A program made the translations under genes and the position numbers. From Pedobacter sp. W3I1 (GTDB lineage: Bacteria; Bacteroidota; Bacteroidia; Sphingobacteriales; Sphingobacteriaceae): a stretch of 64,000 nucleotides of DNA. The DNA is taken from NCBI RefSeq assembly GCF_030816015.1, contig NZ_JAUSXN010000001.1:1984001-2048000 (forward strand), read 5' to 3'. Below, piece after piece: positions 35,754-45,600 of the stretch. A model generated the notes under the pieces. It saw only the letters and a program-made list of their open reading frames with translations. It had not been told where the DNA came from and did not search any database. Numbering within the stretch: position 1 is the stretch's first letter; each line of letters starts with the position of its first letter.

Positions 35754-36263
35754 TTACGTCGCATCAATCTTAAACCTTCTAATGGCGAGATAAAAAAAGG
35801 TAATTGAATATAAACCAGCCAACAATCCTGCACATACAGCAGATGGAGTAATTCCGAAATCGTGATTTTTAGGAAAAGAGAAGTGCAGTGCGAGCATCAA
35901 TGCAAATACCACTACAATGCTGTATAAGCCATTTAAACCTGCTTTTTTTAATATAAAAGGATAACCTGAAATTTTTTCGTCTACCTTATAGTTAATGGCA
36001 CCAGCGTGTTGCATTAGCTTTATTTTTTTTAAAATATCAAGGGTAATCATAAAGGGCAGGAGCAACGACATCGGCAATAAAAACCTGGCCAGATTTTGCT
36101 CGCCACTAAATAAGTGCACCGAATTTTGCGCTTTAAAAGCAAAATATGGCACTACAGTATTCAATACCATGTTTGGGATAAGGTGTATCAGCAGGTTTTT
36201 GCGCACAAACTTTCGCCAGTTCGACACTTTTGTCTGCTCATCATATATCACTTCATCAGACAT
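35754..36263 (-). CDS. Small polytopic membrane protein of the lipid cluster
   Basis: This 169-aa protein has about four membrane helices (near residues 28-46, 63-80, 108-128 and 137-157) and a polar N-terminus. No enzymatic motif is visible and I do not recognise a family. Its start overlaps the upstream acyltransferase gene by 8 bp, marking it as the last gene of the same operon. Possible roles are membrane anchoring of the acyltransferases or product export, but this is inference from position alone. Confidence 0.75.
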   Translation of the reverse strand: MSDEVIYDEQTKVSNWRKFVRKNLLIHLIPNMVLNTVVPYFAFKAQNSVHLFSGEQNLARFLLPMSLLLPFMITLDILKKIKLMQHAGAINYKVDEKISGYPFILKKAGLNGLYSIVVVFALMLALHFSFPKNHDFGITPSAVCAGLLAGLYSITFFYLAIRRFKIDAT

Positions 36264-37524
36264 TGACCAATTCGTTTAAATTTTCCTTAATCAGTTCCAT
36301 TACCCTGTCTTTGATCTGCCAGGCTTCAAATTCACGAAGGAATGATTCGTTCGACATAAAAGAGAAATCCAGCTGTCCGTTAAAAGTGCTGCATACTAAA
36401 GTGTTAGCATTTTTCCATGGGAAAGCAACCGTGGGGCTATAAATGGTTTCAATAGAAAAATTCTGATAATCCTTCGGGATGTTCAAAAGCCCCATATTGC
36501 TGAGCGTCACATCGTGCGTGCCCTTTGTTGTTTTTAAAAAACCAATCATTTTATTTACGGATGAATGGAAATACTCGCTTATGTTTAACAGATCGTAGAC
36601 TTTCATTTCTGCTACTTTTGCTTCCAGATCGGTTTTTAGTATCCTCGTTTTTGTCCAGAAATCATTTTCACCTTGTGTTAGTTTTAACTCTGCAATGGGC
36701 GCGAAGGCAAACATGGTATCTTGTTTTATGGCTTCAACAAAACGCCTGATATCAACCGGACAGATCACTTTACCATGAGCTTTGGTGCCTTGTACCTGTT
36801 TAAAAGCTTCCATAAAGGCTACGCAGATTGCAGCATGAACAGTAGTATTTTCTTCTTTACACTTGACCAATAGGTTTTTGGTATCATCGGCGCTGATTTT
36901 CCAATGAACAGCATAATTGCTCTGGTCTACATTATTGTTGGAAGTAGCTTTAAAAAAGAAAAATAAACGACCAAGCGCTGCAAAAACTTTCCCTTTAAAA
37001 TGGGCTGCCTTGGTGATCTTAAAATTTTCTGGTAAGAGATCATGAACGGAAAGAAATGAAGGATATGGAGCCAGATCTTGTTCAGGATCATCAATCAAAG
37101 TCATCAGCTCCCGCATTAAATTTAATATGGTAGTTCCATCACAAATACAGTGTGGAAGAACAAGTAAAAGCTCGGATTCTGTTTCGCCTTTTAACCAGAC
37201 TAACCTGGCTAAGGGTTCGTTAGGTGCATCAAAAAGTTTATACCACTCTATTTTTGATTGTTTTAACCAGTCCTCATCTGTTAAACGATCAGCAGTTCTA
37301 ACGGGTATTTTTCTGATGTTTTCGTTCAGTACGAAATATGGTGTTTTGCCTGTAGCATCGATATTCATTTGCAGCAGTGGGTGTTTCTGCTGGATTTTAA
37401 ACAGTGCCTTGTGCAAATTTTCTTCACTGATTTTACCTGAAATTTTAGCGCCGAAAACACAATTTAATGGTGTTTTGGTATCTACATGCATTATTCTTTC
37501 TCCTAAAATTAATCTTCTTTTCAT
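36256..37524 (-). CDS. Condensation-fold acyltransferase (HxxxDG), paralogue 2
   Basis: This 422-aa protein has the fold of the condensation / alcohol acetyltransferase / PapA superfamily. The catalytic motif is HCICDGTTILNLMREL near residue 133 (His as general base, Asp structural), and the usual second half carries 'HGKVICPVDIRRFV' near 245 (RxP-like channel motif). A 'DVTLSNMGLLNIP' segment near 345 matches the conserved NxG turn. It probably esterifies a hydroxyl with an acyl group from CoA or ACP. It overlaps the next paralogue by 4 bp and the membrane-protein gene by 8 bp, so it is part of a tight operon. Acceptor and donor are not readable, but the glycosyltransferase neighbours suggest a glycolipid. 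Confidence 0.85.
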   Translation of the reverse strand: MKRRLILGERIMHVDTKTPLNCVFGAKISGKISEENLHKALFKIQQKHPLLQMNIDATGKTPYFVLNENIRKIPVRTADRLTDEDWLKQSKIEWYKLFDAPNEPLARLVWLKGETESELLLVLPHCICDGTTILNLMRELMTLIDDPEQDLAPYPSFLSVHDLLPENFKITKAAHFKGKVFAALGRLFFFFKATSNNNVDQSNYAVHWKISADDTKNLLVKCKEENTTVHAAICVAFMEAFKQVQGTKAHGKVICPVDIRRFVEAIKQDTMFAFAPIAELKLTQGENDFWTKTRILKTDLEAKVAEMKVYDLLNISEYFHSSVNKMIGFLKTTKGTHDVTLSNMGLLNIPKDYQNFSIETIYSPTVAFPWKNANTLVCSTFNGQLDFSFMSNESFLREFEAWQIKDRVMELIKENLNELVNV

Positions 37525-38810
37525 GCGGTAGCAGTTAAAATCTCAATTGGTTTTTCCATTTGTTCTTTGAGGATGGCTATTACACTTTCTTTGATGGCCT
37601 CTGCTTCTACAAATGGAATATAACCTTCGCTGGCTACAAAAGTGAAATCCATTTGGTTGCGGTAGGTGGAGGCAATCATGGTGGTGGTATTGCCCAATGG
37701 CCCCATTACTGAAGGGCTGAAGATGCTTTCTACTTCAAAGTTTTGGTACTGGTGTGCAATGTCAATTTTACCCAGGTTGGAAAACATACAATCGTTGCTC
37801 GATTTTCCATATTTTAAGAAGTTAGTGAAGTTTTTTAATGCCGGGTGACAAGCTTCCATCATCATCATTAAGCTGTAAGGATTTAGTTTGGCAGATTTAT
37901 CATTTACATCTTTTTGTAAGGCCTTTACATTATCAAGAAAGTCTTTTTCTGGCAATAGGGAGAGTACAATCATTAATCCAAAGGCGAAAATATGATCCTT
38001 TTTAATAATCGGGTTAAAGTTCCGGATATCGACTGGGAGTGATATTTTGTTAAATGCTTTTTCTTTTCTTACTGCTTTAAATGCGGTTAAAACTGCAGCA
38101 CTTAGGAGCGTATTTACCGTAAACTGATTGGTTTTGCAAAAATGGATGATCTGTTTAGTGAAATCCTGATCGAATTTCCATCTGAGCATAAAATCTTTTT
38201 TTCGCTCTACAGCTACTTTTTTGATTGGGATAATCCAAAGTGCTAAAGTGGCAATTTTGCCGATCAGTCCGTTTTTAGTTCTATTGCGATAACTTTTTAA
38301 TACCTTTTTAGGGATTACATCCTCTACCCCCATAATTGGGATTTCTTTCCCAATATTGGTATCCGGGTCATCCAAAAGCTGAAGCAATTCTGTTAAAATA
38401 GAAAGTGCTGAAGTGCCATCGCAAAGGCAATGGTGATATACCATCAAAAATTCGGATACCGCTTTACCTCTAACCCATGTAATGCGGCAAAGTGGTGCAA
38501 TTGAAGCATCAAAAAGAGTTTTCCATTCATAGGTAGATTCCTCTTCCCAATGCTCATCGTTTAACCTATCTACAATGCGAACGGGAATTCTAAAATTTTC
38601 GGTAAGATTGGTAACAAACCAGGGCCTTTTATCTTCATCAAAACGTATTGCGGCGGTTAACCAGGGGTGTTTTTTTTGGATTTTAAATAAGGCAACCCTT
38701 AAAGCATCTTCCTTAATTTCTCCCCTGATTTTGAATGGTATTACAATGTTAAAGGGGCTTTTCCCATCTCCGTATAACATTCTTTCGCCGAATAGCAGTT
38801 TTCTTTTCAT
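37521..38810 (-). CDS. Condensation-fold acyltransferase (HHxxxDG), paralogue 1
   Basis: This 429-aa paralogue of the following gene shares the N-terminal 'MKRKLLFGERMLYGDGKSPFNIVI' pattern. The catalytic motif is complete, HHCLCDGTSALSILTELL near residue 137. 'FNKISLPVDIRNFNP' lies near 250 and 'NDCMFSNLGKIDI' near 345. It most resembles PapA-type / alcohol acyltransferases that act on lipid or polyketide hydroxyls, rather than peptide-forming NRPS domains, because no adenylation or peptidyl-carrier domain is present. A 400-bp gap filled with repeats separates it from the glycosyltransferase gene upstream, so it may have its own promoter. Confidence 0.86.
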   Translation of the reverse strand: MKRKLLFGERMLYGDGKSPFNIVIPFKIRGEIKEDALRVALFKIQKKHPWLTAAIRFDEDKRPWFVTNLTENFRIPVRIVDRLNDEHWEEESTYEWKTLFDASIAPLCRITWVRGKAVSEFLMVYHHCLCDGTSALSILTELLQLLDDPDTNIGKEIPIMGVEDVIPKKVLKSYRNRTKNGLIGKIATLALWIIPIKKVAVERKKDFMLRWKFDQDFTKQIIHFCKTNQFTVNTLLSAAVLTAFKAVRKEKAFNKISLPVDIRNFNPIIKKDHIFAFGLMIVLSLLPEKDFLDNVKALQKDVNDKSAKLNPYSLMMMMEACHPALKNFTNFLKYGKSSNDCMFSNLGKIDIAHQYQNFEVESIFSPSVMGPLGNTTTMIASTYRNQMDFTFVASEGYIPFVEAEAIKESVIAILKEQMEKPIEILTATA

Positions 38811-39209
38811 TTAGTTATTATATTTTATAAGATTCGTCATCCTGAATTTATTTCAGGATCTCTCCTGCTATTAAGACCCTGAAATAAATTCAGGGTGACG
38901 ATCGCACGGGAGGTGTCATCTCGACTGAAGCGTAGTCCCGAACGTTCGGGAGAGAGATCTATCATGTTAGATTTCTCGACTGCGTTGCACTCCGCTCGAA
39001 ATGACGACCGATTTTTGTAATTGTGTCTAGAGTTGTCAACTTTTAGGCAAGCGGGCTATCAAAGTTGACAACTCGATTCTCGATGGATCGTCACTCCCAA
39101 CTTGGTCATCTCGACTGAAGCGCAGCGGAATGGAGAGATCTATCATGTTAGATTTCTCGACTGCGCTGCGCTCCGCTCGAAATGACGATCGCGTGAGGGC
39201 AACTCACCA
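38811..39209. repeat. Three dispersed palindromic elements inside the lipid cluster
   Basis: In order: a 'CGTCATCCTGAATTTATTTCAGG ... CAGGGTGACG' unit (38835-38902), then two copies of the 'GTCATCTCGACTGAAGCG ... CCGCTCGAAATGACGA' unit in the same orientation (38915-39006 and 39105-39187). They split the operon between glycosyltransferase and acyltransferases. They could attenuate read-through or stabilise the upstream mRNA. Confidence 0.85.
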
Positions 39210-40412
39210 TTAAGCCGTTTCCACAGTTTGTGCTGTTTTTGCAAAATCTTCCAGTAATTGCACAGCTTTGTCATTCCCACCAGCTTCGATAAATGTTTCT
39301 TTTATTTTTTGTGCCGCCTGGCGGTATTTCGGGTTTTCTAGAAGCTCGAAAACGGTATCTCTTAAATCGCTGATGCGTAATCGTTTGTAACGGATGCTTA
39401 CCCCGCAACCTGCCTGCTCAATTAATTTTGCGGTGTGAAAATGATCGTAGGCGATTGGCGTGATTAACATCGGTAAACCATTGGTGAAAGTATCGTTAAC
39501 CGTATTGAAACCACCGTGGCAAATTACCGCATCCATGTGTGGCATCAGTTCTGATTGTGGAACAAAACCGTTCACAATAAAGTTATCAGGCCATTGTTCA
39601 AAAATATCAGGATTAGTGGCTGCAACAATGGTTACAGGCTGGTTTTCGAAAGCAGTAATCAGTTTTTGGAAAAATTCTTTACGAATATCAACCAGTAAAG
39701 TACCCAGCGAAACAAATATTTTTGGCGTAGTGGCCTGGCTTAAGCGTTCCCAATCAAAAGGGGCCAAATTTGGTCTGCCTTTTACCGGACCAACAAAATG
39801 CATGTGCGGTGGTTTTTCCTCAAAGCCAGCAAAAGCCTGTGAGGTAAAAACCATGTTTAGTTGGTGCGAATGGATATGGATATCATCACTATAAATACCC
39901 ACTTCTCTTTGTAAACCTTTAATCAGGTTTTGTTGCCATTCGAATATTTTAGGGGCACTGTTCGCCGTATCACCCATCACATCAGGCGGTACAGGAGTGG
40001 TGGTAACCGATGGAATGCCTTTAAGGTGAGCACTTAATGCACCAGCAAAGGTAATACAGTCGTTAATGATGACATCAGGTTTCCAGACATCAACAAAATT
40101 GTTCAGCCCTTTCATCATCATTTTGGCAAAAGGCACATAGGTTTCTTCGAGTGCCAGTTTCATCACTTCAGGACCAGAGCAGGCAGGGCCATCATCCTGA
40201 CGTTTTAAAATGCGTTGTATTTCATCTGTATACTCAGCCAAATCTTCTTCTGGATAAATAAATTCGCCACCTTCTGGTAGGTGTACCTGTGCAAGGGGAG
40301 TGATACCCAGCCACTTTACTTCATGGCCACGGGCCAATAAACTTGCGCCAATACTTAATGTTGGACTAATATGACCGAAAAAAGGCGGGACAACGAAAAG
40401 GAATTTTGACAT
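39210..40412 (-). CDS. GT1-family glycosyltransferase (MGT/CrtX-like), paralogue 2
   Basis: This 400-aa GT-B fold enzyme has the N-terminal 'FLFVVPPFFGHISPTLSIGASLLARGHEVKWLG' and the C-terminal donor-binding region 'DAVICHGGFNTVNDTFTNGLPMLITPIAYDHFHTAKLIEQAGCG' near residues 295-340. The latter contains the HGG motif that contacts the nucleotide-sugar pyrophosphate. Relatives include macrolide and zeaxanthin glycosyltransferases, which glycosylate hydrophobic hydroxylated acceptors. Catalytic His is expected in 'FGHI' near residue 13. It lies 10 bp downstream of the frameshifted paralogue. Here it probably sugar-decorates the cluster's lipid or polyketide product; sugar donor unknown. Confidence 0.9.
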   Translation of the reverse strand: MSKFLFVVPPFFGHISPTLSIGASLLARGHEVKWLGITPLAQVHLPEGGEFIYPEEDLAEYTDEIQRILKRQDDGPACSGPEVMKLALEETYVPFAKMMMKGLNNFVDVWKPDVIINDCITFAGALSAHLKGIPSVTTTPVPPDVMGDTANSAPKIFEWQQNLIKGLQREVGIYSDDIHIHSHQLNMVFTSQAFAGFEEKPPHMHFVGPVKGRPNLAPFDWERLSQATTPKIFVSLGTLLVDIRKEFFQKLITAFENQPVTIVAATNPDIFEQWPDNFIVNGFVPQSELMPHMDAVICHGGFNTVNDTFTNGLPMLITPIAYDHFHTAKLIEQAGCGVSIRYKRLRISDLRDTVFELLENPKYRQAAQKIKETFIEAGGNDKAVQLLEDFAKTAQTVETA

Positions 40413-40422
40413 AATGTATAAT

Positions 40423-41623
40423 TTAACTGATGAATACGTTTGAGGTTTTGTTGCTTAATGCTTCCAATAAATCGGCAGCGCTTTCTGTTCCGCCAGCCTC
40501 AATAAAAGATTGTTTAATTTGTTCTGCAGCTATTTTATAACTGTCGTTTTGCAGCACTTTGTTTACAGCTTCTTTAAGATGATTGGCTTTAAAACGGTTA
40601 AAATTTAAACGTTCTCCGGCACCTACCCTAAAAACACGTCCGGCAACATGACTTTGATCGTAAGCAATTGGAATAACCACCATAGGCAGACCATTCATTA
40701 AGGTTTCGCAAACGGTATTGTGTCCGCCATGGCAAACCACAGCATCAAGGTGAGGTAAAAGTTCCAATTGTGGGACCTGGCGCCGCACCGTAAAATTAGC
40801 CGGCCATTGCTCAAATAAAGCAGGGTCTGAAACCACCACTACATGTAAGTCTTCATTAGCGAAAGCCTCGATTACCTTGGCAAAAAAGGCTTTTTTATGC
40901 TCATGATCGAAGGTGGTACCAATGCTGACCAATATTTTTGGTTTGCTGGTATGAAATGCTTCCCAAGGAAAAGGAATTGCAGTTTTGCGGCGGTTTAAAA
41001 ACTGGACCTACAAACTTAAAATGTTCTGGTAAATCCATTTCGCCAAAAAAATCTCTCGAAGTAAACACCAAAGTGGCAAGATCAGAACAGGCAATAGAAT
41101 CTGTTGTATCGACGCCGAATTCTTTTTGAAGGGCTACAATCTGATTTACTTCCCATTCGTGCACTTTTGGCAACTCATCCATTACCTTTATGGCTGCTGG
41201 AGCGGTAACCGAGGTTACATAAGGATAGTTTTTATTGGTGGCAGCAATGGCTCCGGCAAACATCTGATGATCGGTAATCACTATATCGGGCTTAAACTGA
41301 TCGAGTAAATCGGCAATGCCTTCATAACTGTGTCTGTTTAGCGGAATTAATACTTCTTCGTATAAAAATTTAATGCTATCGATGCCGTAAACGATCTTTT
41401 TGGTGATGATATCGAGGTATTTTTCGGAATCTTTTTTCTGCTGGTCGTTTTGGTCGTAACTGATCAACAGCAACTCGCCTCCGGCAGGAAGTTTATCGCC
41501 TAATGATTCATCTAGAGTAATCCATCCTACGCGGTGACCTCTTTCCAGCAAGGCAGTACCCATACTCAGCGTAGGGTTAATATGGCCAGTTAGGGGAGGA
41601 ACAACAAATACAAATTTTGCCAT
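40423..41623 (-). pseudogene. GT1-family glycosyltransferase, paralogue 1, interrupted by a frameshift
   Basis: Two overlapping frames (41623-40901 and 40932-40423) make one GT1 enzyme. The first gives 'FVFVVPPLTGHINPTLSMGTALLERGHRVGWI' up to 'HFKFVGPVFKPPQNCN'. The second continues 'IPFPWEAFHTSKPKILVSIGTTFDHEHKK' and holds the donor-site 'AVVCHGGHNTVCETLMNGLPMVVIPIAYDQ'. The frame must change near 40975-41000. The total length is 1201 bases, i.e. 400 codons plus one base, so a single extra base would restore a 399-aa protein almost identical in size to the next gene (400 aa). Either a recent inactivating mutation, a sequencing error, or programmed slippage could explain it; I favour mutation or error because no obvious slippery heptamer is present. 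Confidence 0.85.
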
Positions 41624-41635
41624 GTGTTTTTAATT

Positions 41636-42400
41636 TTATATTTCCTGGAAGAAGTTTAACAATGCTTCGGCAATTACCAATGGTTGTTGGATCGGGATAT
41701 TATGATCTCCTGGCACAGCAATTAACGATGCATTTTCAATCAGCTCATCTAACTGTTTACCCGCGTCAAGGCAATTGGAATCGGTGCCATACAGCAATAG
41801 GGTAGCCTTTTCGATGGTTTCGATTGCCGGACTGCCAAAAAAGTCTTTTTCCAGTTCCATATCGGTTTTAATCGAAGTTTGATAAAAAAGGTACTCATAC
41901 ATGCGGTGGTTTCGCTCCATTTGCCGTTTACCCATTTTAACTTTTGTAGTATCGGTAAAGTTTTCGACATAATGCTCTAAAAATTCACGGCTGTACTCAT
42001 CAATAATACCCCTTGTTTTATCATCATTCGGATCTGGTGCTTCAATAATGGCCAGTTTGTTAATGCGTTCTGGAAAGCGGATGGCCATTTTTAAAGCGAT
42101 CAATCCGCCGAAACTATAACCGCCCAAATGCACTTTCTGAAGGTTTAAAACTTCCATTAATGCAAAAAGATCATTGGTCATGCTCTCCAAATCATATCCC
42201 TCCATAGCCTTTTCGCTCATGCCATGACTTTTTAAGTCGTACAGTACCACATGATACTTTGTGGCCAATAGCGGTGCAATATTAAAATAATAGACAGACA
42301 GGTTGCTAAACATCCCATGAACAAGAATGATGGTTTCAGCAGCCTCTTTGTTGAGCTCCTGAATATGAACCGATTTGCCGTTTACCGTTATGATTGGCAT
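41636..42400 (-). CDS. Alpha/beta hydrolase, probable thioesterase or acyl hydrolase of the lipid cluster
   Basis: This 254-aa hydrolase lacks a signal peptide. It has 'ETIILVHGMFSNLSVYYFNIAPLLA' (oxyanion loop), 'VVLYDLKSHGMSEKAMEGYDLESMTNDLFALM', the nucleophile elbow GYSFGG (Ser near residue 95), Asp in 'LLYGTDSNCLD' and His in 'AVPGDHNIPIQQP' near 235. It overlaps the ACP gene by 13 bp and precedes the glycosyltransferase by 12 bp. Its place directly after the synthases and ACP suggests it releases the finished chain from the carrier protein, or edits stalled chains. That role is inferred from position. Confidence 0.87.
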   Translation of the reverse strand: MPIITVNGKSVHIQELNKEAAETIILVHGMFSNLSVYYFNIAPLLATKYHVVLYDLKSHGMSEKAMEGYDLESMTNDLFALMEVLNLQKVHLGGYSFGGLIALKMAIRFPERINKLAIIEAPDPNDDKTRGIIDEYSREFLEHYVENFTDTTKVKMGKRQMERNHRMYEYLFYQTSIKTDMELEKDFFGSPAIETIEKATLLLYGTDSNCLDAGKQLDELIENASLIAVPGDHNIPIQQPLVIAEALLNFFQEI

Positions 42401-42684
42401 TCTTCGATATAAGAGATGATCATACCCAGGTTTAAGTTGATCAGCTGATCTAAATCCATTGAAGATAACCAGCCGGTAAAATCAATCTGTTCGCCGAAGT
42501 GTGCTTTGATTTTTTCGGAGAATGATACAATTTCGATGCTATCCATTTCAAGATCCTTGGTGAAAGAGCTTTCAGGAGTGATATCCATTTCTTCAACAAA
42601 TTCTTCACCTATTACTTCGGTGATGAATTGTTTCATGAGGTTGAAGATTTCTTCGCTGCTTAATTTTGTAGTTATAGTGTCCAT
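42388..42684 (-). CDS. Discrete acyl carrier protein
   Basis: This 98-aa acidic helical protein has the phosphopantetheine site 'FTKDLEMDSIEIVSFSEKI', the modified Ser being in MDSIE near residue 50. It lacks the LSIDSIKR motif of the ACPs built into the large synthase, so it is a different type and may present a starter or a finished chain. It overlaps the end of the upstream synthase by 13 bp and the hydrolase by 13 bp, indicating translational coupling. The fused phosphopantetheinyl transferase of the adjacent synthase is the natural activator. Confidence 0.9.
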   Translation of the reverse strand: MDTITTKLSSEEIFNLMKQFITEVIGEEFVEEMDITPESSFTKDLEMDSIEIVSFSEKIKAHFGEQIDFTGWLSSMDLDQLINLNLGMIISYIEECQS

Positions 42685-45600
42685 CCGATGATATAGTTTT
42701 TATGTTTGATTGTTTTGATTGTGATGTTGTTGATCCGTAATTCTTCGCCGTTAATTTCTTCAACGGTATAAGCTTTTGGATTGCCCTGTAAACCTTTGCC
42801 AAGGTATTTCCCATAAGCTTCTTTGGCTACCCAGAACCTGGTTGCCCATTCTATTTTGTCGCGGCTTTCGAGCAAGGCCATTTCGTGATCGTTAAACACA
42901 AGATCGAAGAAACCGGCGCTCCGTTCTTCGATATGTTCGATATCGATACCAACTGCTTCGTTAAAACGTGCTATACCAACGGCATCAGTTCCCTTATGGG
43001 CAATGGAGATATTGATATTATCTGTTAAACCACCTTTAACATAAGGTTTGCGGAATTCGTCCGAATAAATTTCGAAGGTGATGGGGTAACAGGCCTGGTT
43101 TTTCTGTGTATTCAATAAATTCCGGACAGCATCTTTCGCTGCCACGCGGCTGATCATCCAGGTTCTTCTTTTGTTGGGTAAGAGATTCTGGTGGTGTTTT
43201 TTCTCGGTCTGGTTGAAATATCTTTTCAGGATAAAATCCCAGGATACTACACGCGAATAAGCATTGCCAAAAAGAAAAACACCAGGTGCCACCTCTTCTG
43301 ATAAACGGTTGTGGAGGGGCGACATCGACACGTTCCAAAGTGGCTCGTCTATTTCTAATCTGCGGTTTTGCCAGCCTGTAATAATGAGCCAGGTGATGCC
43401 ATCTCTTTTCATGACGATATCAGCAGTAGCAAACTCATCGTTTATTTCTGTAAGTACGCAGGTACATTCGAATTGTCCTTTCTGATCGGCCATATCACCG
43501 AAAAATTCTATTTCCTGAATTTTAACCGGGAAAGCAATCCGATCTTTTTCTAAAGTGAGCTGAAGCCATAAACCAAACAGTTGACCGGCATTATCAAGCA
43601 ATGAACCTTTTCCTCCTGAGGCTTCAATGATACCTGTAATTCCTTTTTCGCCAACCGCGACGAGTTTTTTGATGCCCTGATAATCTGGTCCGTGGAACAT
43701 GTGGGCATCGTAAATCTGTGCAGCTGTACGATTGATATCCAATAATTTCCCAATGTCGAAACGTCTGGCTGGAGCAGGGTTTAACTGTGTGGTCAACTGC
43801 ACTTCTGCATTGGCAAAACGTTCAAGATTCAGATAAACCCTTTGCTCATCTTTCCATTCGCCGGTTACCGTTTCCTGGAAAGGTTTAACCACGTTCATCC
43901 ATTGGAAAACCCGCATATTCATGATTTTGTGCACCTTTTCTTCAGGCGATTGCGCATTGGCTATTTCAGCAAAGACTTCAAAAATCATGGTCATTGGGAT
44001 CACAGGATCCATATCTTCAACCGTTGGCCAGCCTTTCGGTTGCCTCAATAGCGAATGGTCGATGAGGTAAGGACAGTTATCCAAACTTACATCCAGTGTT
44101 TTGCTAAAGGATTGCCTAACTGGTTTTTGTGGTTTAGCTGGTGCCCAATTGCTTGGCTGATCAACCTGTAATGCAGCATTTTCGAATAGTTCGATCATTT
44201 CACTCTGCATATTGATCATTTCCATTACATTCTCGTTGAAAGCCTGTAAAACCGGATGTTTGGCCTCAACAAATGTTTTTGATTGTGATGGCTGCGGCTG
44301 CTTAATGGTTAAACCTTTAAGCGTTTGCAGGTTATGGATAATAGGAGAACCCAGTTCGAGTTTAATACCTTTGTTTTTTTGTGGAGGAGTAGATTTGATA
44401 TTGCCTAAATAAGACAAACCAATTTCTTTTCCTTCAATAAAAAGTGCCGCCAGTACCCTTTGTAATTGCGTAATACCCGAACGGATCGGCACATTGGCGC
44501 TAATGGTGCTGATTTCTTTTCCTTTTAGGGTATCATCAATAAAACCGACCAAACCACCTGAACCCACCTGTATAAAAACACGTGCACCTTCTGCATATAA
44601 CTTTTCAGTAAGTTCGCGGAAACGTACCGGTTTAATTAAGTGTTCGGCACTTAGCTGGCGGATGGCTTCAAAACCTTCAGGATAAAGATCCAATGTGGTA
44701 GCCGACCAAAGCGGTGTAGTGGTTTTCCGGAACTGCATATCCTGCATCCCTTCGAGGATCAAACCCAGTTTATCGGCCACAAATGGCGAGTGAAAACCAG
44801 ATTGGAAAGGTAAAATCTGATGAAAAATCTGTTTAACCTTTAATATCGGAACCAGTTCATCCAAGGCAACTTTGCTGCCACAAAGAATGACTTGTTGAGG
44901 GCAGTTATCATTCGAAAGGTATAAATCGGGAATGTTTTCCAAAATTGGTTGAAGGATCTCTAAACCACAACCCACGGCGATAAACCTCGAATCTTTGAGT
45001 TCAAAGGTTTCGGGGTTAAGTACATTGAGTAAGTTTATTACCGAACTTTCTTCTGCCAGTTCTGAAGATCTTGCGGCCAGCCATTCGCCAAGGCTGTGCC
45101 CTGCGTTCATATCAGATTTAATGCCCAATTGCTTTAAAGCCTGACCTAAAACACTGCTTTTGTTCAATATGTTGAGTGCCTCACTTAAAAGGCCATCCTC
45201 TTTTTCGTTTTCGTCAATATTAATGTTGAAATAATCGGCTACGGTTTTAAATTCTCCACCTGCAAGCCCATCTAAACCAGGGAACACAAAGGCAATTTTA
45301 CCATCGTTCGCCAATAGTGGTGCATTGGTGTACCAGATGTCCTGTTTATTTCTCCAGGGAGAATTTTTAGCTACAATTTTTAAGGCTTTTTTGATCCGCT
45401 CAGTGCTAGGGTTAAATAACACCAAACGGAAATTACCATTCCCGATGTTATAATCGCCGTTTTCGAGCGATTCGATTAAAGCCTCATGCTTTGGTCTTGC
45501 GATAACCAAAACCTCATCTTTTTTAGGGGTATCGTAAGCAGCTAACACCACATGGGCGTTAATGCCACCAAAACCAAATGCATTTACGGCAGCCAGTTTC

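Noticed and set aside
36256..38810. NRPS condensation domains as evidence for a peptide product
   Set aside because: There are no adenylation or peptidyl-carrier domains in the window; the free-standing HxxxDG proteins fit PapA-like ester-forming acyltransferases better.
40901..40932. Programmed frameshift in the glycosyltransferase gene
   Set aside because: No slippery heptamer plus downstream structure is evident, and such genes are not known to use frameshifting; mutation or sequencing error is simpler.
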